64,000 nt of DNA from NCBI RefSeq assembly GCF_900091605.1, contig NZ_FMCQ01000008.1:300373-364372 (forward strand), given 5' to 3'. The stretch is from Micromonospora tulbaghiae (GTDB lineage: Bacteria > Actinomycetota > Actinomycetes > Mycobacteriales > Micromonosporaceae). The position numbers and the translations under genes are program-made. Shown here in pieces: positions 1 to 8,614 of this stretch (position 1 is its first letter; every line of letters begins with the position of its first letter). The notes beneath the pieces were generated by a model. It saw nothing but the letters and a program-made list of their open reading frames with translations, did not search any database and was not told the origin of the DNA.

Positions 1-234
1 GAGCAGGTCGGTGCCGTCGAAGACCGCCTTGCCACCGACCCGCAGGCCCGGCTGCTTCGGCAGCAGGCCCATGATGGCCAGCGACGTGACGCTCTTGCCG
101 CAGCCGGACTCGCCGACCAGGCCGACCACCTCGCCGGCGTCGACCGAGAAGGACACCCCGTCCACCGCGTGCACGGTGCGCTGCCCACGACGGGCGAACG
201 TGACGGAGAGGTCGTCCACTTCGAGCAGTGCCAT
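1..234 (-). CDS. dppD: Peptide ABC transporter ATP-binding protein, DppD/OppD-type, N-terminal fragment
   Basis: Only the first 78 residues lie in the window; the gene runs off the left edge. The start is ATG at 234. The visible part begins MALLEVDDLSVTF and carries the Walker A motif GESGCGKS at about residues 41-48, followed by the SLAIMGLLP segment typical of DppD/OppD ATPases. The protein would hydrolyse ATP in the cytoplasm to drive the permeases encoded just upstream. It starts 11 bp after the dppC stop on the minus strand, so it is very probably in the same operon as the binding protein and both permeases. Walker B and the signature motif fall outside the window. The peptide substrate is inferred from the family. 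Confidence 0.9.
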   Translation of the reverse strand, partial: MALLEVDDLSVTFARRGQRTVHAVDGVSFSVDAGEVVGLVGESGCGKSVTSLAIMGLLPKQPGLRVGGKAVFDGTDLL

Positions 235-245
235 GGCTGACTGAC

Positions 246-1214
246 CTACTTCCGCAGCTTTGGATCGAGAGCCTCGCGCATCGCCTCACCGAGCAGGGTG
301 AACCCGAGCGCGGTGATGATGATGCCGAGCGCCGGATAGATCGCCAGTCCCGGCCGGATGCCCAGGTACGGCTGCGCGTCGGCGAGCATGACGCCCCACT
401 CCGGGATGGCCGAGTCGGGGTTGCCGAGACCGAGGAAGGACAGCGCGGCCGCCTCGATGATCGCGGTCGCCAGCGTCAGCGTGGCCTGCACGATGACCGG
501 GGCGATCGAGTTCGGCACCACGTGGGTGAGGGCGATCTTGGACCGCTTCACGCCGAGCGACGTCGCGGCCAGCACGTAGTCGCTGTTGGCCTGCGCGATC
601 ATCGAGCCCCGCAGCAGCCGGGCGAAGATCGGCACCGACACCACACCGACAGCGATCATCACGGTGGTGAGGCTGGCGCCGAGCAGCGCGGCGATGCTCA
701 CCGCGAGCAGCAGGCTCGGCATGGCCAGCAGCATGTCGATGAAGCGCATCAGGGTGGTGTCGATCCAGCGGCCCCAGCGCCCGCCCAGACCGGCCGCGGC
801 ACCGGCGACGCCGCCGATCAGCGCGCCGACCGCGAGGCCGATCAGGGTGGAGACCACGCCGACGAGCAGCGTCTGCCGGGCCCCGACGATGAGCCGGCTG
901 AACTCGTCCCGGCCCTGGTGGTCGAAGCCGAGCCAGTGGTCGGCGGAGACGCCCGGGATGATGCCCTGGCCGGACTTGACCAGTCCTTCGCGGATGCCGA
1001 TGGAGTCCGTCGGGCTGTACGGGACGAGGAACGGCCCGATCACCGCGACCAGGACGAAGATCGCCAGGATGACCACGCCGATGACGGCCGCCGGATTGCG
1101 CCGCAGCCGGCGGAACGCCTCCTTCCAGAGGCTCACCCCCTGCTCGTCCTCGCGGGCGGCCAGCTCGGCGAGCCGGTCGATCTTCTCGCGCTTCTTGCCA
1201 CCGGTGATGGTCAT
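246..1214 (-). CDS. dppC: Peptide ABC transporter permease, DppC-type
   Basis: This is a 322-residue inner-membrane permease. After a short cytoplasmic N-terminus (MTITGGKKREKIDRLAELAA) comes the OppC N-terminal segment (WKEAFRRLRRNPAAVIG) and then about six hydrophobic helices. The binding-protein-dependent transport motif, which contacts the ATPase, is in the loop around EAAALSFLGLGNPD. The ATG at 1214 was chosen because it overlaps the dppB stop by 4 bp (ATGA), indicating translational coupling. A longer reading frame extends upstream but would run inside dppB. It should pair with DppB to form the pore for di- or oligopeptides; the exact substrate is not readable from sequence. Confidence 0.92.
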   Translation of the reverse strand: MTITGGKKREKIDRLAELAAREDEQGVSLWKEAFRRLRRNPAAVIGVVILAIFVLVAVIGPFLVPYSPTDSIGIREGLVKSGQGIIPGVSADHWLGFDHQGRDEFSRLIVGARQTLLVGVVSTLIGLAVGALIGGVAGAAAGLGGRWGRWIDTTLMRFIDMLLAMPSLLLAVSIAALLGASLTTVMIAVGVVSVPIFARLLRGSMIAQANSDYVLAATSLGVKRSKIALTHVVPNSIAPVIVQATLTLATAIIEAAALSFLGLGNPDSAIPEWGVMLADAQPYLGIRPGLAIYPALGIIITALGFTLLGEAMREALDPKLRK

Positions 1215-2215
1215 CGCACCCTCACCCTCGGGTCGATCACGCTGTAGGAGAGGTCGACCAGGAGATTCACCAGCACGTACACCACCGCAATGATCATGAT
1301 GAAGCCCATCAGCACCGGGTAGTCGCGCTGGCTGATCGACTCGGCGACGAACGCGCCGATGCCGCTGAACGCGAACACGGTCTCGGTGAGCACCGCGCCG
1401 GAGAGCAGGAGACCGGTCTGGAGACCGATCGAGGTGGCCACCGGCAGCATGGCGTTGCGCAGCACGTGCCGGCGGCGGACGGTCCGCTCGGTCAGGCCCT
1501 TGGCCTCGGCGGTCCGGACGAAGTCCTCGTTGAGCACCTCCAGCACGCTGGCCCGGGTGATCCGGACGATGATCGCGAGCGGGATGCTGGCGAGCGCGAC
1601 GCCCGGCAGCACGAGGTGCCACAGCGCGTCGGCGGCGGCGTCCCACTCGCGGGTCATGAGCCCGTCGAGGACGAAGAAGTTGGTGACCCGGGTCGCCCCG
1701 ATGGTCGGGTCCTGCCGGCCGCTGGAGGGGAACCAGCCCAGGTTCTCCGCGAAGATCGCCTTGAGCACGTACGCCAGGAAGAAGACCGGGATGCAGATGC
1801 CGATGAGCGATCCGCCGACCGAGGCGTGGTCGAGGAACCGGCCCCGGCGGCGGGCGGCCAGGTAGCCGAGCGGGATGCCGATGCCGACCGCGAGGATCAT
1901 GGCCATGACGGTCAGCTCGACGGTGCCGGGGAACCGCTCCACGAACTCCGTGGTGACGGCCCGCTTCGTACCGGTCGAGGTGCCCAGGTCGAGCCGGATC
2001 ATCCGCCGCAGGAAGCGGGCGTACTGGACCAGGATCGGCTCGTCGAGGCCGAGGTTGCGCCGGATGGCGGCGCGCGTCTCGGGCGTGCCCCGTTCACCGA
2101 GGATCGCGGTCTCGGGCCCGCCCGGAAGTCGGTGGAGCCAGATGAACAGCAGGACGGAGAGCCCGAACAGCGTGGGTATCAGCTGTAGCAGGCGTCTGAT
2201 GATGAACCGGAACAC
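1211..2215 (-). CDS. dppB: Peptide ABC transporter permease, DppB-type
   Basis: This 334-residue permease begins with the typical DppB N-terminus (MFRFIIRRLLQLIPTLFGLS), including the first membrane helix and the P-G-G-P-E motif. It has the GLDEPILVQYARFL stretch common to the family and a C-terminal BPD transport domain with the EAA-like loop (RTAEAKGLTERTVRRRHVLRN). The start is GTG at 2215. It overlaps dppC by 4 bp and is preceded by a strong intercistronic hairpin that separates it from the binding-protein gene. With DppC it forms the membrane channel of the importer. Confidence 0.92.
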   Translation of the reverse strand: MFRFIIRRLLQLIPTLFGLSVLLFIWLHRLPGGPETAILGERGTPETRAAIRRNLGLDEPILVQYARFLRRMIRLDLGTSTGTKRAVTTEFVERFPGTVELTVMAMILAVGIGIPLGYLAARRRGRFLDHASVGGSLIGICIPVFFLAYVLKAIFAENLGWFPSSGRQDPTIGATRVTNFFVLDGLMTREWDAAADALWHLVLPGVALASIPLAIIVRITRASVLEVLNEDFVRTAEAKGLTERTVRRRHVLRNAMLPVATSIGLQTGLLLSGAVLTETVFAFSGIGAFVAESISQRDYPVLMGFIMIIAVVYVLVNLLVDLSYSVIDPRVRVR

Positions 2216-2243
2216 GGGCGCCTCGGAGGGTGTGCGGAGGGGT

Positions 2244-2277
2244 GCGGGCGGGCGCTGTGGTCACAGCGCCCGCCCGC
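2244..2277 (-). terminator. Intercistronic hairpin between binding-protein and permease genes
   Basis: A perfect 16-bp inverted repeat (arms 2244-2259 and 2262-2277, 2-nt loop) lies in the 78-bp gap between the binding-protein gene and dppB. No T-run follows. In ABC importer operons a hairpin here commonly stabilises the upstream mRNA or partly terminates transcription, so the binding protein is made in excess of the permeases. That role is inferred. Confidence 0.6.
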
Positions 2278-2293
2278 GTACGGTGCCTTCAGA

Positions 2294-3955
2294 TCACTTG
2301 AACTCTGCGGTCGCGTACCGCTCGTCGGTGAGCGGGCTCGCCTTGACCCCGGTCACGTCCTTGCCGAACACGATCGCCGGCGGGGAGTGCGAGATCGGCA
2401 CACCCGGCAGGAAGTCCATGATCGTCTTGTTCAGCGCCTTGTACTTCTCCGTCCGGGCCGCCACGTCGGCGGTGGTGTCGGCGTCCTTGAACTGCGCGAA
2501 GAGCGCGGGGTTGTTGAAGCCCCACTCGTCCTTCTGGCGGTCGAAGAAGGTGCCGATGAAGTTGTACGCGTCGCCGTAGTCACCGGTCCAGCCGAGGAAG
2601 TGCAGGTCGTGCTTGTTGCCGGAGGTGGTGGCGTTGAGGTAGTCCGGGCTCCACTTCAGCGGGATGGCCTGGACGTTGATGCCGACCGCCTTGAGGTCCG
2701 CCGAGAGCAGCTCGAAGATGTCCTTCGGGTTCGGCATGTACGGCCGGGTGACCTCGGTCGGGTAGTGGAACTTCAGCGTCAGGTTCGACGCGCCCGCCTC
2801 GGCCAGCAGCTGCTTGGCCTTCTCCGGGTTGTAGTCGTACTTGGTGACGTCGCCGTTCCAGCCCTCGACGGTGTCCGGGAAGAAGTTCATCGCGACCTTG
2901 GCGCCCGGGGGCAGCTTCGAGTCGACCAGGGCCTGCCGGTTCAGCGCGTGCGCGATGGCCTGCCGGACCTTCAGGTCGGCCAGCTTCGGGTTCCCCTTCT
3001 GGTTGATCGCCAGGTAGAGGATGTTGAAGGCGGGCCGGGTGAGGACGTTGAAGCCCTCCTTCTTCAGCGGCTCCACGTCCGCCGGGCCGACCAGGTCGTA
3101 GCCCTGGATGTCACCCGAGCGGAGCGCCTGCTTGCGGGCGTTCTCGTCCGAGATCGTCTTGAAGATGATGGTCTTCAGCTTGGCCTTGTCGCCGTAGTAG
3201 TCGTCGTTGCGCTCGATGGTGAGCGACTTGTTCGCGATGTCCCACGCCTTGAACTTGAACGGGCCGGTGCCGGTCGGGTGCTCCATCGCGTACGCCGGGT
3301 ACTTGATGTCCTCGGCGGTGCCGGTCACGTTGCTCGCGTCGTACTGCTCCATCGCCTTGGGGCTCTGGATCGAGAACGACGGCAGCATCAGCGCGGCCGG
3401 GATCTTGCTGGAGACCCGGGTGAACGCGAGGTCCACAGTGGTGGCGTCCTTGGCGGTGCAGGACTTGAAGAGGCTCGGCCCCAGCTCCGGGTCCTCGTTC
3501 TTGGCGAACCCGCCCATGACGTCCTGCCAGTAGGCGGTCACGTCCGGGCTCTGCATGAGGCCCTTGGCGTTGTACCAGCGGTCGAAGTTGGCGCAGACGG
3601 CTTCGGCGTTGAAGTCGGTGCCGTCGTGGAACTTGACTCCCGAGCGGAGCTTGAACGTCCAGGTGGTGCCCGCCGCGTCCGGCGTCCAGGACTCGGCGAG
3701 GCCCGGCGTCACCTTGGTGCCGCCCTCCTCCGGACGGACCAGGGTCTCGAAGACCTGGCGCGCCACGCGCAGCGACTCACCGTCGCTGGCGAAGCTGGGG
3801 TCGAGCACCTTCGGGTCTCCGGCGACGCCGAAGACGAGGGTGTCCTTCTTGCTATCTCCGGAGCCACTCTCACGGTCGCTCTCGGCGCAGCCTGCAACCG
3901 CGAGGGCCGCGACCGCGACGGCCGCGATTGCGACCTTCGGCCTGGATGCACGCAT
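2294..3955 (-). CDS. dppA: Peptide ABC transporter substrate-binding lipoprotein, DppA/OppA family
   Basis: This is a 553-residue extracytoplasmic solute-binding protein of family 5. The N-terminus MRASRPKVAIAAVAVAALAV followed by AGC is a lipoprotein signal with the lipid-attached cysteine at about residue 23. The family signature follows: VFGVAGDPKVLDPSFASDGESL, LAESWTPD, FKLRSGVKFHDGTDFNAEAV and NDDYYGDKAKL. The ATG at 3955 was chosen over an in-frame start 17 codons upstream because it places the signal peptide at the N-terminus and has a GAGGTGA ribosome-binding site about 7 bp upstream. It is the first gene of the importer operon. The size and motifs fit peptide binding; which peptides is unknown. 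Confidence 0.92.
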   Translation of the reverse strand: MRASRPKVAIAAVAVAALAVAGCAESDRESGSGDSKKDTLVFGVAGDPKVLDPSFASDGESLRVARQVFETLVRPEEGGTKVTPGLAESWTPDAAGTTWTFKLRSGVKFHDGTDFNAEAVCANFDRWYNAKGLMQSPDVTAYWQDVMGGFAKNEDPELGPSLFKSCTAKDATTVDLAFTRVSSKIPAALMLPSFSIQSPKAMEQYDASNVTGTAEDIKYPAYAMEHPTGTGPFKFKAWDIANKSLTIERNDDYYGDKAKLKTIIFKTISDENARKQALRSGDIQGYDLVGPADVEPLKKEGFNVLTRPAFNILYLAINQKGNPKLADLKVRQAIAHALNRQALVDSKLPPGAKVAMNFFPDTVEGWNGDVTKYDYNPEKAKQLLAEAGASNLTLKFHYPTEVTRPYMPNPKDIFELLSADLKAVGINVQAIPLKWSPDYLNATTSGNKHDLHFLGWTGDYGDAYNFIGTFFDRQKDEWGFNNPALFAQFKDADTTADVAARTEKYKALNKTIMDFLPGVPISHSPPAIVFGKDVTGVKASPLTDERYATAEFK

Positions 3956-4277
3956 GGTGCTTTCACCTCGTCCTTGGGGGTACGGACAACGTGGTGACAG
4001 GGTCACCGATGTGCGCAGACCTTAGCCCTCGGGCGGACGGCCCGGAAACCGGCGGGGGGTGGGTTGGTATCGAATCGTGTCTGTTCCGCAACGAGGCATA
4101 CGAATCGAAGGATAATCCCTTGCATCGCCGAACTTTCGTCGGTTTGAAGGGCGAATTTATTACGTCGATCCGGTCCCGGACGCACGTTCCTGTTAGATCG
4201 ACGGGCGTCCGGTCCGGCCCGGAGACACGTCCGGCGGGCACCCCGGAGGGCACCCGCCGGAGGCGGCACGACTGGAT
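3956..4277. other. Intergenic region between the peptide importer operon and recR
   Basis: This 322-bp stretch has no convincing gene. Several short open frames cross it but lack ribosome-binding sites or recognisable protein character. It should hold the minus-strand promoter of the importer operon in its less GC-rich middle (about 4060-4160), though no strong -35/-10 pair stands out, and the recR-side terminator hairpin at 4230-4261. Confidence 0.5.
4230..4261 (-). terminator. Likely terminator downstream of recR
   Basis: A 9-bp inverted repeat (TCCGGCGGG at 4230-4238, CCCGCCGGA at 4253-4261) lies 17 bp past the recR stop on the minus strand. It lacks a T-run, as is usual for actinomycete terminators. 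Confidence 0.5.
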
Positions 4278-4871
4278 TCAGACGGCCCGTCGGCCCTCGA
4301 AGGCCCGGCCCAGCGTGATCTCGTCGGCGTACTCCAGGTCGCCGCCGACCGGCAGTCCACTCGCGAGTCGGGTCACGGCGATCCCCATCGGCTTGACCAT
4401 CAGCGCCAGGTAGGTGGCTGTCGCCTCGCCCTCGGTGTTCGGGTCGGTGGCGAGGATCAGCTCACGGACCTCGCCGCCGCCGAGGCGGGTCATCAGCTCA
4501 CGGATCCGCAGGTTGTCCGGGCCGATGCCCTCCAGCGGATTGATCGCGCCGCCGAGCACGTGGTAGCGCCCGCGGAACTCGCCGGTCCGCTCGATCGCCA
4601 CCACGTCCTTCGGCTCCTCGACCACGCAGAGCACCTCGTCGGTACGCCGTGGGTCGCGGCAGATCCGGCACTGCTCCGACTCGGCCACGTTGTAGCAGGT
4701 CGTGCAGAACCGCACCAGGTCCTTGACCTTGCGCAGCGCGCCGGCCAGCCGGTTGACGTCGGCCGGATCCGCCGACAGCACGTGGAACGCGATCCGCTGG
4801 GCACTCTTCGGGCCCACGCCCGGCAACCGGCCCAGCTCGTCGATCAGATCCTGGATGGCACCCTCGTACAT
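4278..4871 (-). CDS. recR: Recombination mediator protein RecR
   Basis: This 197-residue protein is normal length for RecR. It shows the N-terminal helix-hairpin-helix (LGRLPGVGPKSAQRIAFHVL), the four-cysteine zinc finger (C56, C59, C68, C71) and a Toprim domain (DVVAIERTGEFRGRYHVLGG, then ILATDPNTEGEATATYL). RecR acts with RecF and RecO in the cytoplasm to load RecA at single-stranded DNA gaps. It starts 8 bp after ybaB ends, in the conserved dnaX-ybaB-recR order seen in actinobacteria and Firmicutes, so the three genes are likely co-transcribed. Confidence 0.97.
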   Translation of the reverse strand: MYEGAIQDLIDELGRLPGVGPKSAQRIAFHVLSADPADVNRLAGALRKVKDLVRFCTTCYNVAESEQCRICRDPRRTDEVLCVVEEPKDVVAIERTGEFRGRYHVLGGAINPLEGIGPDNLRIRELMTRLGGGEVRELILATDPNTEGEATATYLALMVKPMGIAVTRLASGLPVGGDLEYADEITLGRAFEGRRAV

Positions 4872-4879
4872 CTGCCGGC

Positions 4880-5212
4880 TCAGAACCCGGGCAGGCCGAG
4901 GCCGCCCATGCCGCCCGCCAGCGGGCCCATCTTCTTCTCGGTCAGCTCGCGGGCCGCCTCGGCGGCGTTGTGCACGGCCGCGACGACCAGGTCCTCGAGC
5001 GTCTCGACGTCCTCCGGGTCGACCGCCTTCGGGTCGATCTTGATCGCCTTCAGCTCACCGGTGCCGGCGACGGTCGCGGTGACCAGGCCACCGCCGGCGG
5101 TGCCGGTCAGCTCCGCCTCGGCCAGCTCGGCCTGGGCCTTGGCGATCTGCTGCTGCATCTTCTGCGCCTGCTTCAGCATCTGCTGCATGTTCGGCTGTCC
5201 ACCTGGGCGCAC
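4880..5212 (-). CDS. ybaB: YbaB/EbfC family nucleoid-associated protein
   Basis: This is a small 110-residue protein. The N-terminal coiled-coil helix (MQQMLKQAQKMQQQIAKAQA) and the following GGGLVTATVAGTGELKAIKID core match the YbaB/EbfC fold, which dimerises and binds DNA. The GTG start at 5212 has a GGAG ribosome-binding site about 6 bp upstream. The Gly-rich C-terminus (GPLAGGMGGLGLPGF) is typical of actinobacterial members. It sits between dnaX and recR. Its exact cellular role is not settled; a nucleoid or repair-linked function is inferred from context. Confidence 0.95.
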   Translation of the reverse strand: MRPGGQPNMQQMLKQAQKMQQQIAKAQAELAEAELTGTAGGGLVTATVAGTGELKAIKIDPKAVDPEDVETLEDLVVAAVHNAAEAARELTEKKMGPLAGGMGGLGLPGF

Positions 5213-5296
5213 GGACCGCTCCTTCTTCCACTCGTCTGCTCGGCCGCGACCAGCCTAGTCGGGCCACGGCACCGCTGAATCGCGGTCGGCGCGCGC

Positions 5297-8188
5297 TCAG
5301 CGCGCGTCCACCTCGTCGATCTTCTCCGCCCCGAACGTCTCACGCAGCAGCTGCACCGCCTGCTCCTCGCTCGACTGCCGGGCGGTCCGCTCGTCGATCA
5401 CGTCGTCCAGCGGTTCGTCACCCGGATCGAAACCCTCGTAGGCAGGCGCCGCCGCCGGCGCGCCCCCGCCCCGCACCGGGCCGTCGAAGTCCGGGTCGTA
5501 GGGCGGCTCGCCCGCCCACTCGGCATCGGCCGTCTTCCGCGCCGGCTGCGCCGCGCGCGGCCCCTTGCCCGGACCACCGCCCGCAGCGGCCGCCGCCGCA
5601 GCCGCACGCGCCGCCGCGATCGCGCTGTTCTTCGCCCCCGCCGGCCGCGCCCCACCGGCAGGCGCCGCCGCAGGTGCAGCAGGCTTGGGTACGACGACAG
5701 GCGCGGTAGCGGTCGCCGTGCCCCCGCCCGGACGGGCCGCCGCCGGCCAGCCCTCCCCGTCGCCGGTGCTCGCCGCCGAGGCGGTGCTGGTCGCCGAGGC
5801 CGTGCCGGTGGCCGCGCCACCGGGTCGGGCCGGCTCCGGCCAGTCCTCCTCGCCGGCCTGGTCGACAGCAGCGGTCGCCGCCGGCCGGTGCGAGGCCTCG
5901 GCCGAACCCGCGCCGGCCCGGCCCGGCGGTCCCCCGGCCTGGCTTCTCGCACCTTGACTGCCGGTGGCCGGGCTGCCCGTGGCTCCTCTGCCCGTGGTGC
6001 CGTCCGAGCCGGAGGTGTCCTGTCCATACCCGGCGTCCGCCGCGCCCGCGTTCGGGCGGACACGCCCCGCATCGGCGTCCGGACGGCCCTGAGCGGTACC
6101 TGCCGCCCCGGCATCCGGGCGACCGGACACGGCGTCGGACGCCGGACCAGGCGGGGCGGTCACCGGGCGGGCCGGAGCGCTGTCGGACGCGTTGCGGCCC
6201 GGTGCGGCGTCGGCCTGCGCGCGGCTCGCCCCGGACGGGCGGGACGGGCCGCCGAGTGAGGCCGCGCCGCGCTCGCCCGCCACCTCGCAGCGGATCTGCC
6301 AGCGACCGCCCAGCTCCTCGTAGAGCGCGTCGGTCAGCACGGCGGCGTGATCGGCCATCATCTTCGCCAGCACCGTCGACTTCACGGTCAGCACGAGCGT
6401 GTCGCCGTCCAGGTCGCGTACCACCGCGTCACGCATCAGCGCGGCGATCCGCTTGTTGCTGCGGTTCACCTTGCCGACCACCTCGGGCCAGACCCGGCGC
6501 ACCGCGACCGCGTCGAGCGCGCCTGGATTGCCCGCTCCGGGGCGGGGCGGCTCGGGCGTGGCCGGATCCGGCATCACCGCGGACGGCGGTACCGGGCGTC
6601 GGGCAGCAGCCTGACCGGAAGTCGCCGAGCCGGCGGCGGCCGACGCGGGGAACCCGGCGTCCGTGTCGGGGTGGACCTCGGCAGCCGCTGTCGCTTCGGT
6701 CGCCGCCAGGGCGAGACCCGGGCCCGACTCGGCGGCGGACGGGCCGGAGTCGGCAGCCGCACCAGCCGGGGCGGGACGGGTGCCGGTAGCCCCGACGGCA
6801 GAGCCGGGGCGGGAACCAGGGGCGGCGTTCCGGGCACCCGCCGCAGCGGCGGCAGCGGCACGTGCGGCGGCGGCACCGGCCGGGGCACCGGCAGCCGCCG
6901 GCGTGCCGGCGGAATCCGGGTGGACCGCGGCGGCAGCCGCGCCCGGGGCGGGAGCCGCCGGGCGTACCCCCTGGTTCTGAGTGGGATGCGCGGAGTCGGC
7001 GGCGGCCGGCGGCAGCTCGGCGCCCCCGAGCGTCAGCCGGCGCTCCATCCGCTCCAGGCGCTGAAGCAGGCCGGCCGAGGAGTCGTCCGCGCCGGGCAGG
7101 AGCATGCGCGCGCAGATCAGCTCCAGCAGCAGCCGGGGCGCGGTGGTGCCGCGCATCTCGACCAGGCCGTTGTGCACGATGTCGGCGCAGCGGGACAGCG
7201 TGGCCGGGCCGAGGCGGTGGGCCTGGGCGGCCATCCGCTCGATCTGGTCGGCCGGGCCGTCGATGAGGCCCCTGGCGGCGGCATCGGGCACCTGCTGCAG
7301 GACGATCAGGTCGCGGAGACGTTCCAACAGGTCGGAGGCGAAGCGGCGCGAGTCGTGCCCGGCCTCGGCGACCCGGTCGACGGTGGCGTACGCGGCGGCG
7401 CCGTCACCGGCGGCGAGCGCGTCGCACATCTCGTCGATCAGCGCGGCGTCGGTGACACCGAGCAGCGCGGCGGCCCGGGCGTAGTCGACGCCCTCCGGGC
7501 CGGCGCCCGCGATGAGCTGGTCGAGCACGGAGAGGCTGTCGCGCATGCTGCCCCCGCCGGCGCGCACCACCAGCGGGAAGACCGCCGGCTCGACCTTGAC
7601 GCCTTCTGCCTCGCAGAGCTGCTCGAGGTAGGGGCGGACCACCTTCGGCGGGAACAGCCGGAACGGGTAGTGGTGGGTCCGCGACTTGATCGTGCCGAGG
7701 ACCTTCTCCGGTTCGGTGGTGGCGAAGATGAACTTGACGTACTCCGGGGGCTCCTCGACCAGCTTGAGCAGGGCGTTGAAGCCGGCCGACGAGACCATGT
7801 GCGCCTCGTCGATGATGTAGATCTTGAAGCGGCTGCGGGCCGGGGCGAAGAACGCCTTCTCGCGCAGCTCACGGGCGTCGTCGACACCACCGTGGCTGGC
7901 CGCGTCGATCTCGATGACGTCGATCGAGCCGCCGCCGTCGGGAGCCAGCCCGCGACACGAGTCACACTGCCCGCACGGCTCGGGGGTGGGGCCCTGTTCG
8001 CAGTTGAGGGAGCGGGCCAGGATCCGGGCGCTGGAGGTCTTGCCGCAGCCCCGCGGACCGGAGAAGAGGTAGGCGTGGTTCAGCCGCCCGCTGCGCAGCG
8101 CCTGCGACAGCGGCTCGGTGACCTGCTCCTGGCCGATCATCTCGGCGAACGTCCGCGGCCGGTACTTGCGGTAAAGGGCCAGTGCCAC
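5297..8188 (-). CDS. dnaX: DNA polymerase III subunit gamma/tau
   Basis: This is the clamp-loader ATPase of the replicative polymerase, 963 residues. It starts at a GTG (8188) with a GAGGAGG ribosome-binding site; the protein begins VALALYRKYRPRTFAEMIGQ. Walker A GPRGCGKT is at residues 44-51, zinc-finger cysteines are at 63, 72, 75 and 78, and the DEAH-type Walker B is at 127-130. The AAA+ core is followed by domain III and then by a very long region rich in Ala, Pro and Gly (roughly residues 380-900) interrupted by one folded tau-like segment (VRRVWPEVVGKVNRSNKRIAA). The acidic C-terminus probably contacts the polymerase alpha subunit. The disordered linker is much longer than in Escherichia coli DnaX. 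It heads the dnaX-ybaB-recR group. Confidence 0.97.
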   Translation of the reverse strand: MALALYRKYRPRTFAEMIGQEQVTEPLSQALRSGRLNHAYLFSGPRGCGKTSSARILARSLNCEQGPTPEPCGQCDSCRGLAPDGGGSIDVIEIDAASHGGVDDARELREKAFFAPARSRFKIYIIDEAHMVSSAGFNALLKLVEEPPEYVKFIFATTEPEKVLGTIKSRTHHYPFRLFPPKVVRPYLEQLCEAEGVKVEPAVFPLVVRAGGGSMRDSLSVLDQLIAGAGPEGVDYARAAALLGVTDAALIDEMCDALAAGDGAAAYATVDRVAEAGHDSRRFASDLLERLRDLIVLQQVPDAAARGLIDGPADQIERMAAQAHRLGPATLSRCADIVHNGLVEMRGTTAPRLLLELICARMLLPGADDSSAGLLQRLERMERRLTLGGAELPPAAADSAHPTQNQGVRPAAPAPGAAAAAVHPDSAGTPAAAGAPAGAAAARAAAAAAAGARNAAPGSRPGSAVGATGTRPAPAGAAADSGPSAAESGPGLALAATEATAAAEVHPDTDAGFPASAAAGSATSGQAAARRPVPPSAVMPDPATPEPPRPGAGNPGALDAVAVRRVWPEVVGKVNRSNKRIAALMRDAVVRDLDGDTLVLTVKSTVLAKMMADHAAVLTDALYEELGGRWQIRCEVAGERGAASLGGPSRPSGASRAQADAAPGRNASDSAPARPVTAPPGPASDAVSGRPDAGAAGTAQGRPDADAGRVRPNAGAADAGYGQDTSGSDGTTGRGATGSPATGSQGARSQAGGPPGRAGAGSAEASHRPAATAAVDQAGEEDWPEPARPGGAATGTASATSTASAASTGDGEGWPAAARPGGGTATATAPVVVPKPAAPAAAPAGGARPAGAKNSAIAAARAAAAAAAAGGGPGKGPRAAQPARKTADAEWAGEPPYDPDFDGPVRGGGAPAAAPAYEGFDPGDEPLDDVIDERTARQSSEEQAVQLLRETFGAEKIDEVDAR

Positions 8189-8300
8189 CCGTCCCGCCTC
8201 CTCTCGACCGAGCCATTCTGCGCCGGTCGGCCCCGGGTGACCACCCACCACCCCGTGACCCGACCCGCAGCGACGTTACCCGGCCCGGGAGACAGAAAGG

Positions 8301-8383
8301 CCTCCCGTGCACCCGGCAGAGCTCGCTTATCCTTGCTGCCTTCCGGCCCTGGGGAGGTTCACGAGGTACCGCCGCACGGGAGG
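8301..8383 (-). ncRNA. ffs: Signal recognition particle RNA, small bacterial type (4.5S)
   Basis: Read on the minus strand, the region contains the universally conserved SRP apical loop AGGGCCGGAAGGCAGCAAGG, which binds Ffh. The outer stem is formed by CCTCCCGTGC (8374-8383) pairing with GCACGGGAGG (8301-8310), and a T-rich stretch (CCTTTCTGT) follows. The size of about 83-97 nt is right for the small bacterial form; the exact ends are uncertain by several bases. It lies just upstream of dnaX, a placement known from many Gram-positive genomes. Confidence 0.93.
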
Positions 8384-8466
8384 TGACGCCAAGCCTACCC
8401 GAAGGGTTGTGGATCTTCCGGGAGGGTGGGGTGGCCCGCCGTCGGGAGACCTGTATCCTGGCTCGC

Positions 8467-8551
8467 GGAGGATTCGCCTAGAGGCCTAGGGCGCACGCTT
8501 GGAAAGCGTGTTGGGTTTACACCCTCACGAGTTCGAATCTCGTATCCTCCG
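8467..8551 (+). tRNA. tRNA-Ser (anticodon GGA)
   Basis: A class II tRNA with a long variable arm. The acceptor 5' strand GGAGGAT (8467-8473) pairs with ATCCTCC (8544-8550), with discriminator G at 8551. The anticodon loop CTTGGAAAG gives GGA, which reads serine UCC/UCU codons. The T-arm contains GTTCGAATC. CCA is not encoded. A terminator-like hairpin follows at once. Confidence 0.95.
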
Positions 8552-8562
8552 CTCGCAGACGA

Positions 8563-8593
8563 CAGGGTCGGTTCCCGCACGGGACCGGCCCTG
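8563..8593 (+). terminator. Terminator after tRNA-Ser(GGA)
   Basis: An inverted repeat CAGGGTCGGT / ACCGGCCCTG (one G-T pair) with further pairing of CCC and GGG nearer the loop lies 11 bp after the tRNA. It probably ends the tRNA transcript, and it lies before the convergent sigma-factor gene. Confidence 0.6.
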
Positions 8594-8614
8594 AGTCGTA
8601 CTGCGCGGCGAGAC

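Noticed and set aside
228..2579. Several plus-strand frames of up to 339 codons over the permease genes
   Set aside because: Their products are Arg/Asp/Gly-rich shadows of the permease genes with no motif.
2387..3997. 536-codon plus-strand frame over the binding-protein gene
   Set aside because: It is antisense to a well-supported family 5 binding protein; composition is typical of a GC shadow.
5297..8188. Programmed frameshift in dnaX giving a short gamma form
   Set aside because: I see no A-rich slippery sequence with a downstream hairpin as in Escherichia coli; no support in this GC-rich gene.
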